Source of the DNA: Polynucleobacter sp. IMCC 30228
GTDB lineage: Bacteria > Pseudomonadota > Gammaproteobacteria > Burkholderiales > Burkholderiaceae
Assembly: GCF_021395205.1 (NCBI RefSeq)
Contig: NZ_JAJVCS010000004.1
Span: 124,001 to 188,000, forward strand
Direction of reading: 5' to 3'
Length of the DNA: 64,000 nt
Position 1 is the first letter of the stretch. Each line of letters opens with the position of its first letter. A program made the translations under genes and the position numbers. The notes beneath the pieces are model-generated. The model was not told the DNA's origin and did no database searches. It saw only the letters and a program-made list of their open reading frames with translations. Below, in pieces: positions 16,520-25,232 of the stretch.

Positions 16520-17893
16520 TTACGAAGGAATACTTAAGCGCAAGATGGTGTGTAAATCGGGCGCTTTACCCAGACTCCATAGTGCTGCAATTAATTGCTG
16601 GGTTTTTTCTTTGCCAATAATGGGCTCCGCCAAACTGGTAAATTTAGCTTCGAGTTGGGCATCGCTCATGGGATTTTCAATCGATCCAATTGCATGTTCA
16701 ACAAACACATGCACTTGCTGCCCACTTTTTAAGAAGGCCGTGACATCAACTGCTGCTTCGCTGATTGAAGCATCAATCGTGGCATGAACTTTATCGCGCA
16801 AAGCAACGACATCGGCACGGGTAACGATGTCATCAGCATATTCACTTTCAGCGGCTTGACCAAAAATAAGCCCAACAGCACAACCATGATAAACACTAAA
16901 TTTACCCTCAAGACCCCGCTGCGGGGTTTTCTTGCCAGTTAGTTCTAACACTAAAGGATGAACTTTTATTTCAAGGCGTTCTACTTCATCTGGCTTCACG
17001 CCTTGCGCTCTAAGTTGTACACACGCATCGATACTTGGATGAATCACAATGCCGCAAGCAAAAGGTTTATAGGTATTAAGGGAAATTTCAAATACCTTAC
17101 CTAGACCGCGCTCGATTTCAGACCAATCGGCTTTGGTTGAAACGGTCTGGACATATCCTCGACCAGCCTCAAGCGCTTTACTGCTAGCAGTAAAGCCGTG
17201 TTTTGCTAATAAAGCTGAAAGTTGACCTGCTCGTGCCGCTCCACCAGGATGAAATGGTTTAGTCATCGTGCCAAATTGTTCCCGCATCCCAATGGGTTGC
17301 GAAGCGGCAATTCCGAGTGCCATGGTAGTTTGTTGGGCATTGAGCCCCATTAAGCGAGCACTCGCTGCGGCTGCGCCTAACATTCCAGTTGAGCTGGTAA
17401 TGTGCCAACCACGATGGTAGTGATCGGGATACATACAATTACCAATCCGACATTCAACATCAATCCCTAAAACCAGCGCATCAATCAGCTTACGACCATT
17501 GGTATTAATATGTTCGCCTAAAGCCAAAATAGCGGAGGCTACGGGTCCAGCAGGATGAATCACAGTTTTTAAGTGGGTGTCGTCAAAGTCGAAGGTGTGC
17601 GAACTAATGCCATTAATTAGCGCCGCACCCGCCATATCAACCCGTTCTTTGCGGCCCAGAATAGTGGCTTGTGGGGCAGGTTGAAATTCTTGAATTGCCG
17701 CTAATGATGTGGCAACGCTTTCGTGTTGAGCTGCGCCAATTGCACAGCCGAGCCAGTTTAAAAAAGTGCGATGGGCTTCATGTTCGACTTCAGGAGTCCA
17801 GCCCCGACTGGGATGCTTGGCAACAAAATCAGCCAGAATTTGGGTAACAGGTGGGGCGTTAAGATCGGCTGCTGCTTGAATTGTGTTTGACAT
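16520..17893 (-). CDS. MmgE/PrpD family protein
   Basis: This 457-residue protein matches the MmgE/PrpD family (2-methylcitrate dehydratase and relatives): FLNWLGCAIGAAQHES near the N-terminus, HTFDFDDTHLKTVIHPAGPV around 98-117, KPFHPGGAARAGQLSALLA around 210-228 and a C-terminal SVYHGCAVGLI region. No PrpB/PrpC genes are near, so a role in propionate breakdown is not supported; many Burkholderiales have such genes next to Bug receptors, where they likely handle other hydroxy-polycarboxylates. It lies between a Bug receptor (upstream) and a hydroxyacid dehydrogenase (downstream) in a leftward operon. Confidence 0.9.
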   Translation of the reverse strand: MSNTIQAAADLNAPPVTQILADFVAKHPSRGWTPEVEHEAHRTFLNWLGCAIGAAQHESVATSLAAIQEFQPAPQATILGRKERVDMAGAALINGISSHTFDFDDTHLKTVIHPAGPVASAILALGEHINTNGRKLIDALVLGIDVECRIGNCMYPDHYHRGWHITSSTGMLGAAAASARLMGLNAQQTTMALGIAASQPIGMREQFGTMTKPFHPGGAARAGQLSALLAKHGFTASSKALEAGRGYVQTVSTKADWSEIERGLGKVFEISLNTYKPFACGIVIHPSIDACVQLRAQGVKPDEVERLEIKVHPLVLELTGKKTPQRGLEGKFSVYHGCAVGLIFGQAAESEYADDIVTRADVVALRDKVHATIDASISEAAVDVTAFLKSGQQVHVFVEHAIGSIENPMSDAQLEAKFTSLAEPIIGKEKTQQLIAALWSLGKAPDLHTILRLSIPS

Positions 17894-17921
17894 GATGGGT
17901 TCTAGCGCTTTATTTAATTAT

Positions 17922-18926
17922 TTATTCGATTTCGATTTTTCGGTCTTTGACAACTTTAGTCCAGCGGGCAATGTCGTCGGCCATATAACGCCCAAATTGG
18001 CTGGATGACATGGGCATGACTACTAATGCTTCGCTGGTTAACTTCGCCGCAAACTCGGGATTATTTAAAACCTTATTCAATTCCATGTTTAATTTATTGA
18101 CAAGAACTTCAGGCATTTTTGCGGGACCAACAATACCGTACCATTGTTGACCTTCAAACCCAGCGTAACCGAGCTCTTTAAAAGTGGGCACATTGGGAAT
18201 CGCCGGGTTTCGGTTTGGGCCAGTTACGGCAAGCGGGCGAATTTTATCGGTATCAATATAGGGCAGCGCAGCAAAGAGTGCGGGAAACATCGCTTGGGTT
18301 TGCCCACCCATTAAATCAGTAAAAGCCGGAGCAATTCCTCGGTAAGGAATGTGAACTAAATAAATACCCGACTCATTCTTAAATTGTTCCATTGATAAAT
18401 GCGTGAGAGTACCAGGGCCAGCTGAACCATAACTTAATTTAGCGGGATTTTTTTTAGCATAGGCAATAAATTCTTTCACGTTCTTTGCGGGTATGGACAT
18501 GTTTAAAACGAGGACATTTGGAGTTGCGCCAATCATGCCAATCGGCGTGAAATCTTTAATTGCATCATAAGGAAGCTTGCGGACTGCAGGGTTAGTGCCA
18601 TGGGTGCCGACATAACCAATCATCAGGGTGTAGCCGTCAGGAGCAGCTTTGGCAGTCGCTTGCGAGGCAATAATGCCGCCCCCGCCAGTGAGGTTCTCAA
18701 CGATGATGGTTTGCCCTAAAGCATGACCTAAGCGTTCAGCCACAGTGCGGGCAATTTTATCAAGGCCGCCACCAGCAGCAACTGGTGCTAGCAAACGAAT
18801 CGATTTATTAGGGTAGGGAGCAGGTTGTGCTAGCCCAGATAGGGACCAACCCAAAGTAAAACAGCCCAGCGCAACTATTTGTATAGATAAAAAAATCGGC
18901 GGTAGCCGATTAACTAGTTGGTTCAT
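17922..18926 (-). CDS. Bug-family (TctC-type) receptor
   Basis: This 334-residue secreted receptor has a signal peptide ending near GLA-QP, followed by YPNKSIRLLAPVAAGGGLDK, VENLTGGGGIIASQATAKA and LVHIPYRGIAPAFTDLMGG, all standard Bug positions. It is the first gene of the leftward MmgE/PrpD, hydroxyacid dehydrogenase and CHR operon, so its ligand is probably the acid that these enzymes process. No TctAB permease is encoded nearby. The 95 bases upstream (18927-19021) are AT-rich and hold the likely promoter; no operator was recognised. Confidence 0.92.
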   Translation of the reverse strand: MNQLVNRLPPIFLSIQIVALGCFTLGWSLSGLAQPAPYPNKSIRLLAPVAAGGGLDKIARTVAERLGHALGQTIIVENLTGGGGIIASQATAKAAPDGYTLMIGYVGTHGTNPAVRKLPYDAIKDFTPIGMIGATPNVLVLNMSIPAKNVKEFIAYAKKNPAKLSYGSAGPGTLTHLSMEQFKNESGIYLVHIPYRGIAPAFTDLMGGQTQAMFPALFAALPYIDTDKIRPLAVTGPNRNPAIPNVPTFKELGYAGFEGQQWYGIVGPAKMPEVLVNKLNMELNKVLNNPEFAAKLTSEALVVMPMSSSQFGRYMADDIARWTKVVKDRKIEIE

Positions 18927-19021
18927 GAATTTATCCCCGAATATTATGCTTATTATGTTAATTATATTTCTTGTTCTATTTTTTTTTAAGACTTTGCTGA
19001 GAGCTAGAAATATTTACAAGG

Positions 19022-19798
19022 TTATTTTACTATTTTAATCCGTTGTTTGCGGATCGATTGCTCAAGACCAATAGTTGCAAGATTTGGCTCGAGTGCTTCA
19101 CGTTCGTCGAAAACAAAACAGGTGCCCTGATAATGATTTGACCCGACTTCTTCAAAATACTTCAAGATCCCACCCTCTAATTGATAGCTATGTTGGGCAC
19201 CTAATTCACGCATGTAGATACCCGATTTTTCACAGCGAATTCCGCCCGTACAAAAGCTGACGACGGTTTTATTTTGTAAGTCTGCAAGGTGCGGCTGAAT
19301 TGCGGCAGGAAAGTCACTGAATTTTTCAAGCTGCAAGTTCAGGGCATTTATAAAAGTACCGTATTCCACTTCAAAGCCATTACGGGTGTCGAGCATGACT
19401 ACTGGTCGACCCAGATCATCGGCACCACGATCTAGCCAAGCACATAACTGTTGAGGGGAAATAAATTGGGCGCGACCTTTTTTAGGTTGAATGGTGGGAT
19501 GATTCATGCGGATAATTTCTGCTTTAATTTTGATCAGCAATCGACGAAACGGTTGCACATCAGACCAACTTTCTTTCGCTTCAATTTGGGCAAAGCGCGG
19601 ATCATTCCGTAGCCAAGCGACAAAAGTACGCACGGCATTTTCAGTGCCCGCGAGAAATAAATTGATACCCTCAGGTGCAAGTAAGATGGTCCCCTTCAAA
19701 TGAAGGCGCTCACACTCTGCCAAAGCGCTTTGGCGCAATTCGCTGGGATTTTCAATCTCCACAAATTGGTAACTAGCAATATTTAAAATGGGCGACAT
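19022..19798 (-). CDS. trhO: tRNA uridine(34) hydroxylase TrhO (rhodanese-like, YceA)
   Basis: This 258-residue protein has the TrhO N-terminal alpha/beta domain with LKGTILLAPEGINLFLAGT (~34-52), the linker FRRLLIKIKAEII, and a rhodanese domain whose active-site loop is CTGGIRCEKS with the nucleophile C183. TrhO adds oxygen to U34 of certain tRNAs on the way to 5-hydroxyuridine derivatives. The match to the family is strong over the whole length; it is slightly shorter at the C-terminus than some homologues. It stands alone, divergent from the next Bug gene. The 181-base gap at 19799-19979 holds no clear gene. Confidence 0.93.
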   Translation of the reverse strand: MSPILNIASYQFVEIENPSELRQSALAECERLHLKGTILLAPEGINLFLAGTENAVRTFVAWLRNDPRFAQIEAKESWSDVQPFRRLLIKIKAEIIRMNHPTIQPKKGRAQFISPQQLCAWLDRGADDLGRPVVMLDTRNGFEVEYGTFINALNLQLEKFSDFPAAIQPHLADLQNKTVVSFCTGGIRCEKSGIYMRELGAQHSYQLEGGILKYFEEVGSNHYQGTCFVFDEREALEPNLATIGLEQSIRKQRIKIVK

Positions 19799-19979
19799 AC
19801 CCTATTATCAAACAAGATGAATACTGACTATCGAGGGCGCACTGCGCTAGAGCGCGAAGGCGGTTAAACTGAGGCGCTTGCTTGCTGGCGAGGCTTAGTC
19901 TAAACAAGCCTATTGTCAACCCTAAGCGAGCCCAAACAAGGTATAAAGATCCGCAAAACGCTGTATTTAGGAGATGAGT

Positions 19980-20996
19980 ATGAGTTACCGAAGCAAATTA
20001 AAAACCTGCCTTTTTAGCTTTATTTTTGGCCTTGCAGCTTGTTTGCTCGGGTTCAACGCCTTTAGCCAAACCAGTCGCATTGCTGCTGGCTTAGGCACTT
20101 GGCCGACCCAAAAACCAGTGCGTCTGATTGCGGTTTTTCCTCCTGGCGGTTCGGTTGATCAGGTGGCGCGAATTTTGGCGCCCGCTATTCAGGCTGAACT
20201 CAAACAAAATGTGATTGTGGAAAATATTGGTGGTGCTTCTGGCGTAATCGGTACTGGGGCGATGGTGCGCTCAGATCCTGACGGTTACACTTTTGCAATT
20301 GTTTTTGATACACATGGCGTGAATCCTAGTATCAAAGATAAATTACCCTACGACACCATCACTGACATTGCGCCAGTTACCTTAATTGGCACATCAGCTA
20401 TGGTCTTGGTAGCTAGTAAAAACTCGGGAATTAAAACTTTTCAGCAATTAGTGGAAGAGTCGAAAGCCAAGAAAAAGTTTAACTATGGCTCAATTGGGGT
20501 CGGTAGCTTAGGGCATTTAGCCATTGCGCGTTTAGCCAAAACTGCAGGCTTTGATTGGGTACACGTACCTTATCGGGGGGGTGGGCCTTTAATGCAAGAT
20601 ATTCTGGGTGGCCAGGTGCCCCTTGCTATTGGCTCGGTGTTTTTAGTCAAGCCGCATATCGATAGCGGTGGTGTTATTCCTTTGGCAGTCACTACTACTA
20701 AACGTACTGCCGAATTACCGAAAGTTCCCACGATTGCAGAAAGTGGTTTCCCGGGATTTAATGCGCCAGCATGGTGGGCGGTATTAGCACCGGCTAAAAC
20801 GCCACCAGCGATTGTGAATGCGATGAATCAAGCGGTTACTAAAGCGCTAAAAAGCCCAGCAGTCGCCGATAAATTGCGCGCTCAAGGCATTGAGATTGTG
20901 GCTGGCGGACCCGAAGCTACTAAAGATTGGATTGGTAAGCAGATTGCCCTATGGGGTAAGTTTGTGATCGAAAATGGTATTAAAGATACGCCTTAA
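19980..20996 (+). CDS. Bug-family (TctC-type) receptor
   Basis: This 338-residue protein has a signal peptide (hydrophobic core LFSFIFGLAACLLGFNAF) then WPTQKPVRLIAVFPPGGSVD, VENIGGASGVIGTGAMV and VHVPYRGGGPLMQDILGG, typical Bug motifs. The start at ATG 19980 is chosen over ATG 19974: AGGAG at 19969-19973 touches the first ATG but lies six bases before the second. It is followed after 46 bases by a carboxymuconolactone-decarboxylase-family gene, probably in one operon. Ligand unknown; no permease genes nearby. Confidence 0.92.
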   Translation: MSYRSKLKTCLFSFIFGLAACLLGFNAFSQTSRIAAGLGTWPTQKPVRLIAVFPPGGSVDQVARILAPAIQAELKQNVIVENIGGASGVIGTGAMVRSDPDGYTFAIVFDTHGVNPSIKDKLPYDTITDIAPVTLIGTSAMVLVASKNSGIKTFQQLVEESKAKKKFNYGSIGVGSLGHLAIARLAKTAGFDWVHVPYRGGGPLMQDILGGQVPLAIGSVFLVKPHIDSGGVIPLAVTTTKRTAELPKVPTIAESGFPGFNAPAWWAVLAPAKTPPAIVNAMNQAVTKALKSPAVADKLRAQGIEIVAGGPEATKDWIGKQIALWGKFVIENGIKDTP

Positions 20997-21042
20997 TTAA
21001 TACCGTTCATTTAGTCACCTTAACTCTCCAGAAAGCTAGCTG

Positions 21043-21594
21043 ATGACCAATCGCGCCATTAACTATCAACCACTTGATATCGCAGAGCCGGCTGAATTAG
21101 TGGCCGCAATTCGTAAACGTCGTGGCGGACAATTGATTAATTTAGACCGCATGCTTTTGCATAGCATTCCTGTGGCACGGGGCTGGAACGCATTTATTGG
21201 TGAAATTCGGGAAAATTTATCGCTGGATCCAAAGCTACGTGAATTAGCAATGTGTGGTGTGGCCGTGTTAAATGGTGCGGAGTATGAGTTTTTTCATCAT
21301 GCTCCGCCATTTCGTAAAGCCGGCGGCACCGAAGAGCAAGTAGAGGCCCTACGTCACATTGGCGAGAGTAGCTTTCCACAAGAGCGTTTTAATGCAGTAG
21401 AACTTGATACTGTGAAGCTCACTTTACAAATGACGCGTGATGTAGTGGTGGATAAAACCGTTATCAACCATTTACAAAAAGCCTTAGGCAATACGGCAGT
21501 GGTGGAATTGGTAAGCGTGATCGCCGCCTACAATATGGTTTCACGTTTTCTCATCGCGCTTGATATTAACCCTGAAGATCATCCCCCCGCTTAA
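21043..21594 (+). CDS. Carboxymuconolactone decarboxylase (CMD) family protein
   Basis: This 183-residue helical protein has the CMD/AhpD-like core SLDPKLRELAMCGVAVLNGA followed by EYEFFHHAPPFRKAGGTEEQ. The redox CxxC of AhpD is absent, so it is not a peroxidase partner; it belongs to the large branch of CMD proteins of unknown substrate that often sit with catabolic genes. The Bug receptor upstream may import the compound involved. Its 3' end overlaps the convergent membrane-protein gene by 29 bases. Confidence 0.85.
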   Translation: MTNRAINYQPLDIAEPAELVAAIRKRRGGQLINLDRMLLHSIPVARGWNAFIGEIRENLSLDPKLRELAMCGVAVLNGAEYEFFHHAPPFRKAGGTEEQVEALRHIGESSFPQERFNAVELDTVKLTLQMTRDVVVDKTVINHLQKALGNTAVVELVSVIAAYNMVSRFLIALDINPEDHPPA

Positions 21595-22066
21595 GCGCGA
21601 CACTACATTTGCTCCCTGAGCGCTTCACAATATGGCAGTAAGCAATTAATATGCTTAACACTCCAATAAGCCAATGTGCAGTAATGACCCATTCGCGAGT
21701 ATCGCCACTGCCGTAATAGAGTAATTGACCAGAGATCATTAGCACCATCAGGACTGTAGTGAAACCAAGTCCACTGAGAATATTTTTATTCAAATGCAGG
21801 CCAAGCCGAATATGTAGGGGCAGAGCGGCACCAAAAATAATCGTTACTGCCATTGCCGATACCCCATGCAAAATAAGTACCCATCGATTAGCCACAAAGC
21901 TAAGTTCAGTAGCCCATTCTTGAATAAGCAGATAGAGAAGACCGCTCCCCATGCAAATACAAAAACTAGGATAACTTAAGTGCCTCTGCCAGTTTGGCAT
22001 CACCTTAAGAGTAGATTTTGTTAAAGACTGACTGGGCGACTTCATTTTTGGAGCAACTTTATTCAT
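21566..22066 (-). CDS. Four-helix membrane protein with two histidine pairs, likely diheme b-type cytochrome
   Basis: This 166-residue protein has four membrane segments (~31-48, 62-84, 99-116, 128-146). Helix 2 holds H67 and H85 and helix 4 holds H131 and H145, a layout able to hold two b hemes between the helices, as in DUF4405-type and ferric-reductase-like membrane cytochromes. It overlaps the ApbE gene by eight bases and is the last gene of the cluster with the FMN-binding protein and an outer-membrane protein. A role in passing electrons across the inner membrane to the flavoprotein is inferred from these neighbours; heme binding is a prediction from the histidines alone. Confidence 0.6.
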   Translation of the reverse strand: MNKVAPKMKSPSQSLTKSTLKVMPNWQRHLSYPSFCICMGSGLLYLLIQEWATELSFVANRWVLILHGVSAMAVTIIFGAALPLHIRLGLHLNKNILSGLGFTTVLMVLMISGQLLYYGSGDTREWVITAHWLIGVLSILIAYCHIVKRSGSKCSVALKRGDDLQG

Positions 22067-22907
22067 GGTAAAAAATCACAGGTTTAGCGCTAAATCGCTC
22101 AAAGCAGGGATGCCTTACATCATTTGAAAGTATCAATACCTTAGTTAAGGCATCGGCATGTACACACTGCGGCGCTATAACTGAATAGGAATGGGGTGAG
22201 TCACTTCGTAACCCTGCTGTAGGGTGAACAATGCCTTGACGTTCTGTTTGTGCTTGATCGTGGCGATAAAAATAATTAGCTGAACTAGCAACTGCACCAT
22301 TTTGTAATTCACCTAACTCGATCAAACTTTGCCATTGATGCGGCAGGCGAATATAAATTTTTTGTCCACTTGCGCCAAATACTCTGAGGTCTCCTCCAGC
22401 ATTTACACAACCTGCAGCAACCCCTTGTTGCAGTAAATTTTCGACCGCACAGTCGACCGCATACCCTTTTGCAATACCACCTAGATTTAAGCATAAAGGT
22501 CGTTTTGCATAAACTAGGCCATTGGGAAGAAATTCCAGATCAGCCAGATCACCAAAGGCTGCCCGCGCTTTTTTTAATTTAATGGTGCGCTGACCAATTC
22601 CGCAGTTAAATAAACCAGCAGAGTGCACAAAGATCTGTTGGGCAATTAATAAGATTGTCTTTAATTCAGTCGAGATGCTTAGTGGCCTTAAATGTACTAA
22701 GCGATTGAAATGTGAAAGCTCACTGTCGTCTGCATAAAAATTTAGTCTGCTCTGGATCTCGCTAATAGTAGTAAAAGCTTTTTCGATGCAGTATTTAAGA
22801 TCGCGATATGCAATCGAATGTCCTGTGTAGGTATGCGCAGATATATCCACATAGGTGCCTAATAAGGGTTTACAGCGCTTTAAACTTCGCCAATCAGTTT
22901 GGTTCAT
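22059..22907 (-). CDS. apbE: ApbE-family FAD:protein FMN transferase
   Basis: This 282-residue protein contains the ApbE motifs: NLGGIAKGYAVDCAVENL (~146-163), CVNAGGDLRVFG (~171-182), SSANYF, GIVHPTAG in the place of the usual HxxDPxTG, and VHADALTKVLI with metal-binding D and T. ApbE takes FMN from FAD and links it to a threonine of a target protein. The target here is surely the FMN-binding protein encoded directly upstream. It lacks an evident signal peptide or lipobox and is somewhat short (family usually 300-350 residues), so it may act in the cytoplasm or membrane face; location is unclear. Confidence 0.9.
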   Translation of the reverse strand: MNQTDWRSLKRCKPLLGTYVDISAHTYTGHSIAYRDLKYCIEKAFTTISEIQSRLNFYADDSELSHFNRLVHLRPLSISTELKTILLIAQQIFVHSAGLFNCGIGQRTIKLKKARAAFGDLADLEFLPNGLVYAKRPLCLNLGGIAKGYAVDCAVENLLQQGVAAGCVNAGGDLRVFGASGQKIYIRLPHQWQSLIELGELQNGAVASSANYFYRHDQAQTERQGIVHPTAGLRSDSPHSYSVIAPQCVHADALTKVLILSNDVRHPCFERFSAKPVIFYHE

Positions 22908-23447
22908 TTAGTTGGCAACCTTAAGCGCTATTTCATAGAAATGCATCACCCGCTTTACACCATCAGTAATGTGCTTACTAGAAAGAGTAGCCCCTGAAAT
23001 ATTTTGGATATCGCGATTGAGTTTAAGCGGGTCTTGCGCTGTTTTACCTACAAATTGTTGGCGCCATTGCTGCTCAGCTACTTCATAGCCATATGATTCT
23101 CGGTACTCTAAAATTTCAACCCCCTGAATGCGTCCTGTAGAGCTTATACCAACGGCATAGCGAATCATTTCATGTTTGCCAACGACTTCATCGACTATAA
23201 GATAGTTACCTGCTTGATCATGCCAAATGTGCTCACCGCGAAAGGGGTAGTGCACCCCAGATATTTTTTTCATGCTGGCTTGAAGTGAAGAATGAATAAT
23301 CATCGGCTGCAAAGTAAATTTCTTACTAGGAAAGATGATTTTTTGCGCTTGTTCGGCCGAGATATAAATCTTGGCGTGGGCGAGGCTAGCCCCACTAATA
23401 ACGCTAGCCCCCGTCAAAAACATAATTGAACTAGGTTTCCAAAGCAT
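22908..23447 (-). CDS. Secreted FMN-binding domain protein, target of ApbE flavinylation
   Basis: This 179-residue protein has a signal peptide (~1-26, cleavage near AHA-KI) and one FMN_bind domain. The flavinylation motif DIQNISGATLSS lies at 146-157 and the residue to be modified is T154. Such domains carry covalent FMN outside the cytoplasm and move electrons between membrane and outer acceptors. The gene abuts the ApbE gene with no gap and follows the outer-membrane protein gene by 11 bases. The motif and the neighbouring ApbE together make the flavinylation call firm; the electron acceptor is unknown, with iron suggested by the Fur-like site upstream. Confidence 0.9.
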   Translation of the reverse strand: MLWKPSSIMFLTGASVISGASLAHAKIYISAEQAQKIIFPSKKFTLQPMIIHSSLQASMKKISGVHYPFRGEHIWHDQAGNYLIVDEVVGKHEMIRYAVGISSTGRIQGVEILEYRESYGYEVAEQQWRQQFVGKTAQDPLKLNRDIQNISGATLSSKHITDGVKRVMHFYEIALKVAN

Positions 23448-23458
23448 GTTGCGATTTC

Positions 23459-24376
23459 TTAGCTAAATGGAAAACCAATTTTGGCAATAATTTCATTCGT
23501 GCCATGGCTATCCCAGACATTGCCTCCAGAGCACTCTGCCGTACCTTCACCCATGCATTGCCCATCTATTTGGTAACGCCAAGCAAGGGTGGCCCACCAA
23601 TTTTTATCCGCATAGTGCAAATTGGGCCCAATGAAGTTGGCAGTTTGCACTTGGTTTTGCCAGAAATAGCTGTTGTAATCGGTGTGATATCGATACTCAA
23701 TACCAGCTGACCATTTAGGCGCAAATCGGTAGCTTGCCCCGAGTAAAACATCAATTAACGATTCAGGAATGGTTTCGCCAGTCGATTTCAACTGCTCATT
23801 TTCTAAGACGAGGTTGCCGGCCAAAATTAAACGATCATCAATAAAGTTAGCTTGCACTAGAAGGCGCGACTCAAATGCATTTTTCAGTTTTCCTAAAGTA
23901 GGTTCTAAATAAATTCCCACGCCAATAGGTTGAGTAACAGGGTTGGTAATCCGCCAAATACCTTCTAATGAGCCGCCATCTAAGCCAGTTTTACCGTAGC
24001 CATCAAATTCATTGGCACTATCTGGAACCCCGTACCCAGAAGTACAAGAGACGGCATCACCACAAACCTCAGGATTAAGGTAATTTTGCGAGGCATCAAC
24101 TGAATAGGCATTGAGATAAGCCGCCACTTGAATATCATCCGTTAGGCCGTATTCCAGCTCAGAACGCGAATACCAAAAATCGTATTTCCCGTTCGCTTGA
24201 CCAGTTGTTAATTGCAAGCGTTGCTCAAACTCGAGGCTACCTTTGGGTTGTAAATCAAGGGTATAAATCCACCCAAATAGGCCTTCACCCGCACTTGCTA
24301 AACTACTGACTGAAATTAGGCCAGCACAGAGGTATTGTTTTAGGCCTAGCGGGAATGATTGTTTTCTTACTGCCAT
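23459..24376 (-). CDS. Outer-membrane beta-barrel-like protein (DUF6662-like)
   Basis: This 305-residue protein has a signal peptide (cleavage near ASA-GE) followed by many alternating amphipathic strands and a C-terminal KIGFPFS ending in a typical position for barrel proteins. Segments such as GWIYTLDLQPKGSLEFEQR and LEYGLTDDIQVAAYLNAY fit the DUF6662-type family of predicted outer-membrane proteins. It contains four paired cysteines in two short loops (CGDAVSC; CMGEGTAEC). It is the first gene of the four-gene flavin/heme cluster and directly follows the Fur-like site. Its role may be to bring substrate or electrons to the outer membrane; that is inference. Confidence 0.75.
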   Translation of the reverse strand: MAVRKQSFPLGLKQYLCAGLISVSSLASAGEGLFGWIYTLDLQPKGSLEFEQRLQLTTGQANGKYDFWYSRSELEYGLTDDIQVAAYLNAYSVDASQNYLNPEVCGDAVSCTSGYGVPDSANEFDGYGKTGLDGGSLEGIWRITNPVTQPIGVGIYLEPTLGKLKNAFESRLLVQANFIDDRLILAGNLVLENEQLKSTGETIPESLIDVLLGASYRFAPKWSAGIEYRYHTDYNSYFWQNQVQTANFIGPNLHYADKNWWATLAWRYQIDGQCMGEGTAECSGGNVWDSHGTNEIIAKIGFPFS

Positions 24377-24429
24377 TATTTCTCCTTGGTGAATACGTTG
24401 ATGAACTGAGTGGGTGAGGAGAAATTCTA

Positions 24430-24448
24430 AATGAGAACAATTATCAAC
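24430..24448. promoter_or_regulatory. Candidate Fur box
   Basis: The 19-base site AATGAGAACAATTATCAAC matches the inverted-repeat Fur consensus AATGATAATCATTATCATT at 14 of 19 positions, including the ATTATCA half. It lies 54 bases before the start codon of the outer-membrane gene (minus strand) and 76 bases before the GTG of the divergent CoA-transferase gene, where it could repress the minus-strand promoter when iron is plentiful. It is a visual match only. Confidence 0.55.
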
Positions 24449-24523
24449 TACATAATTGTGGGATTATTCGGATAAGAAAAAAAGAGGTTAAGCTATGCGC
24501 ATGAAGCAAAAGGGAGGGCAGTA

Positions 24524-25201
24524 GTGATCCAAAAAATCGTCGCCAATACAGCCGAAGCAGTGAGAAATATTTTGGATGGCGCCACCATTCTGGTGTCAGG
24601 ATTTGGAGGCGCAGGCCTACCATTTCAGCTTTTAGATGCCCTCCTCGAACAGGGCGCTAAAGACTTAACCATTGTGAGTAACAATGCTGGTAATGCGGGT
24701 TTGGGGATTGCTAAATTAATTGCTAATGGACGGGTACGCAAAATGATCTGTTCATTTCCACGTCAACCTGAATCTGGGGCTTTTGATGATTTATTTCGTG
24801 CTGGAAAAATTGAATTGGAATTAGTGCCACAAGGCACTTTAGCCGAGCGTATACGTGCTGGCGGTGCAGGTATAGGCGCTTTTTTCACCCCTACTGCTTA
24901 TGGCACTGAACTAGCAGTTGGCAAAGAGATTAAAGAGATCAATGGTGTTCAACAAATTTTAGAAATGGCGATTCAAGCCGATTTCGCATTAATTAAAGCT
25001 GATCTAGGTGATCGTTGGGGCAATTTAACGTATCACGGTACAGGCCGTAATTTTGGGCCTGTCATGGCTACTGCCGCAACGTGCACGATTGCTCAGGTAA
25101 ATCGGCTGGTGGAATTAGGAGAATTAAATCCCGAGACGATTATTACCCCCGGGATTTTTGTGAAGCGCGTGGTCTGTATCGGTGAACGGGAGAAAACATG
25201 A
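24524..25201 (+). CDS. CoA transferase subunit A (family I, ScoA/PcaI-like)
   Basis: This 225-residue protein is the alpha subunit of a family I 3-oxoacid CoA-transferase: ILVSGFGGAGLPFQLLDAL (~22-40), SNNAGNAGLGIAKLI, RIRAGGAGIGAFFTPTAYGT and the DLGDRWGNLTYHGTGRNF segment. Together with subunit B it moves CoA between a donor such as succinyl-CoA and a 3-keto acid. The start is GTG 24524 with GGGAGGG upstream. The rest of the operon (Bug receptor, thiolase-like/DUF35 pair) suggests a particular carboxylate is imported, activated by CoA transfer and then cleaved; the actual substrate is unknown. Confidence 0.9.
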   Translation: MIQKIVANTAEAVRNILDGATILVSGFGGAGLPFQLLDALLEQGAKDLTIVSNNAGNAGLGIAKLIANGRVRKMICSFPRQPESGAFDDLFRAGKIELELVPQGTLAERIRAGGAGIGAFFTPTAYGTELAVGKEIKEINGVQQILEMAIQADFALIKADLGDRWGNLTYHGTGRNFGPVMATAATCTIAQVNRLVELGELNPETIITPGIFVKRVVCIGEREKT

Positions 25202-25232
25202 CTCTCAAAATAAATTCAAGGCGGGGCTTAGC

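Noticed and set aside
19817..19867. A 16-codon frame in the gap before the third Bug gene
   Set aside because: It has no ribosome site and is too short to support; the gap otherwise holds no RNA gene that I can recognise.
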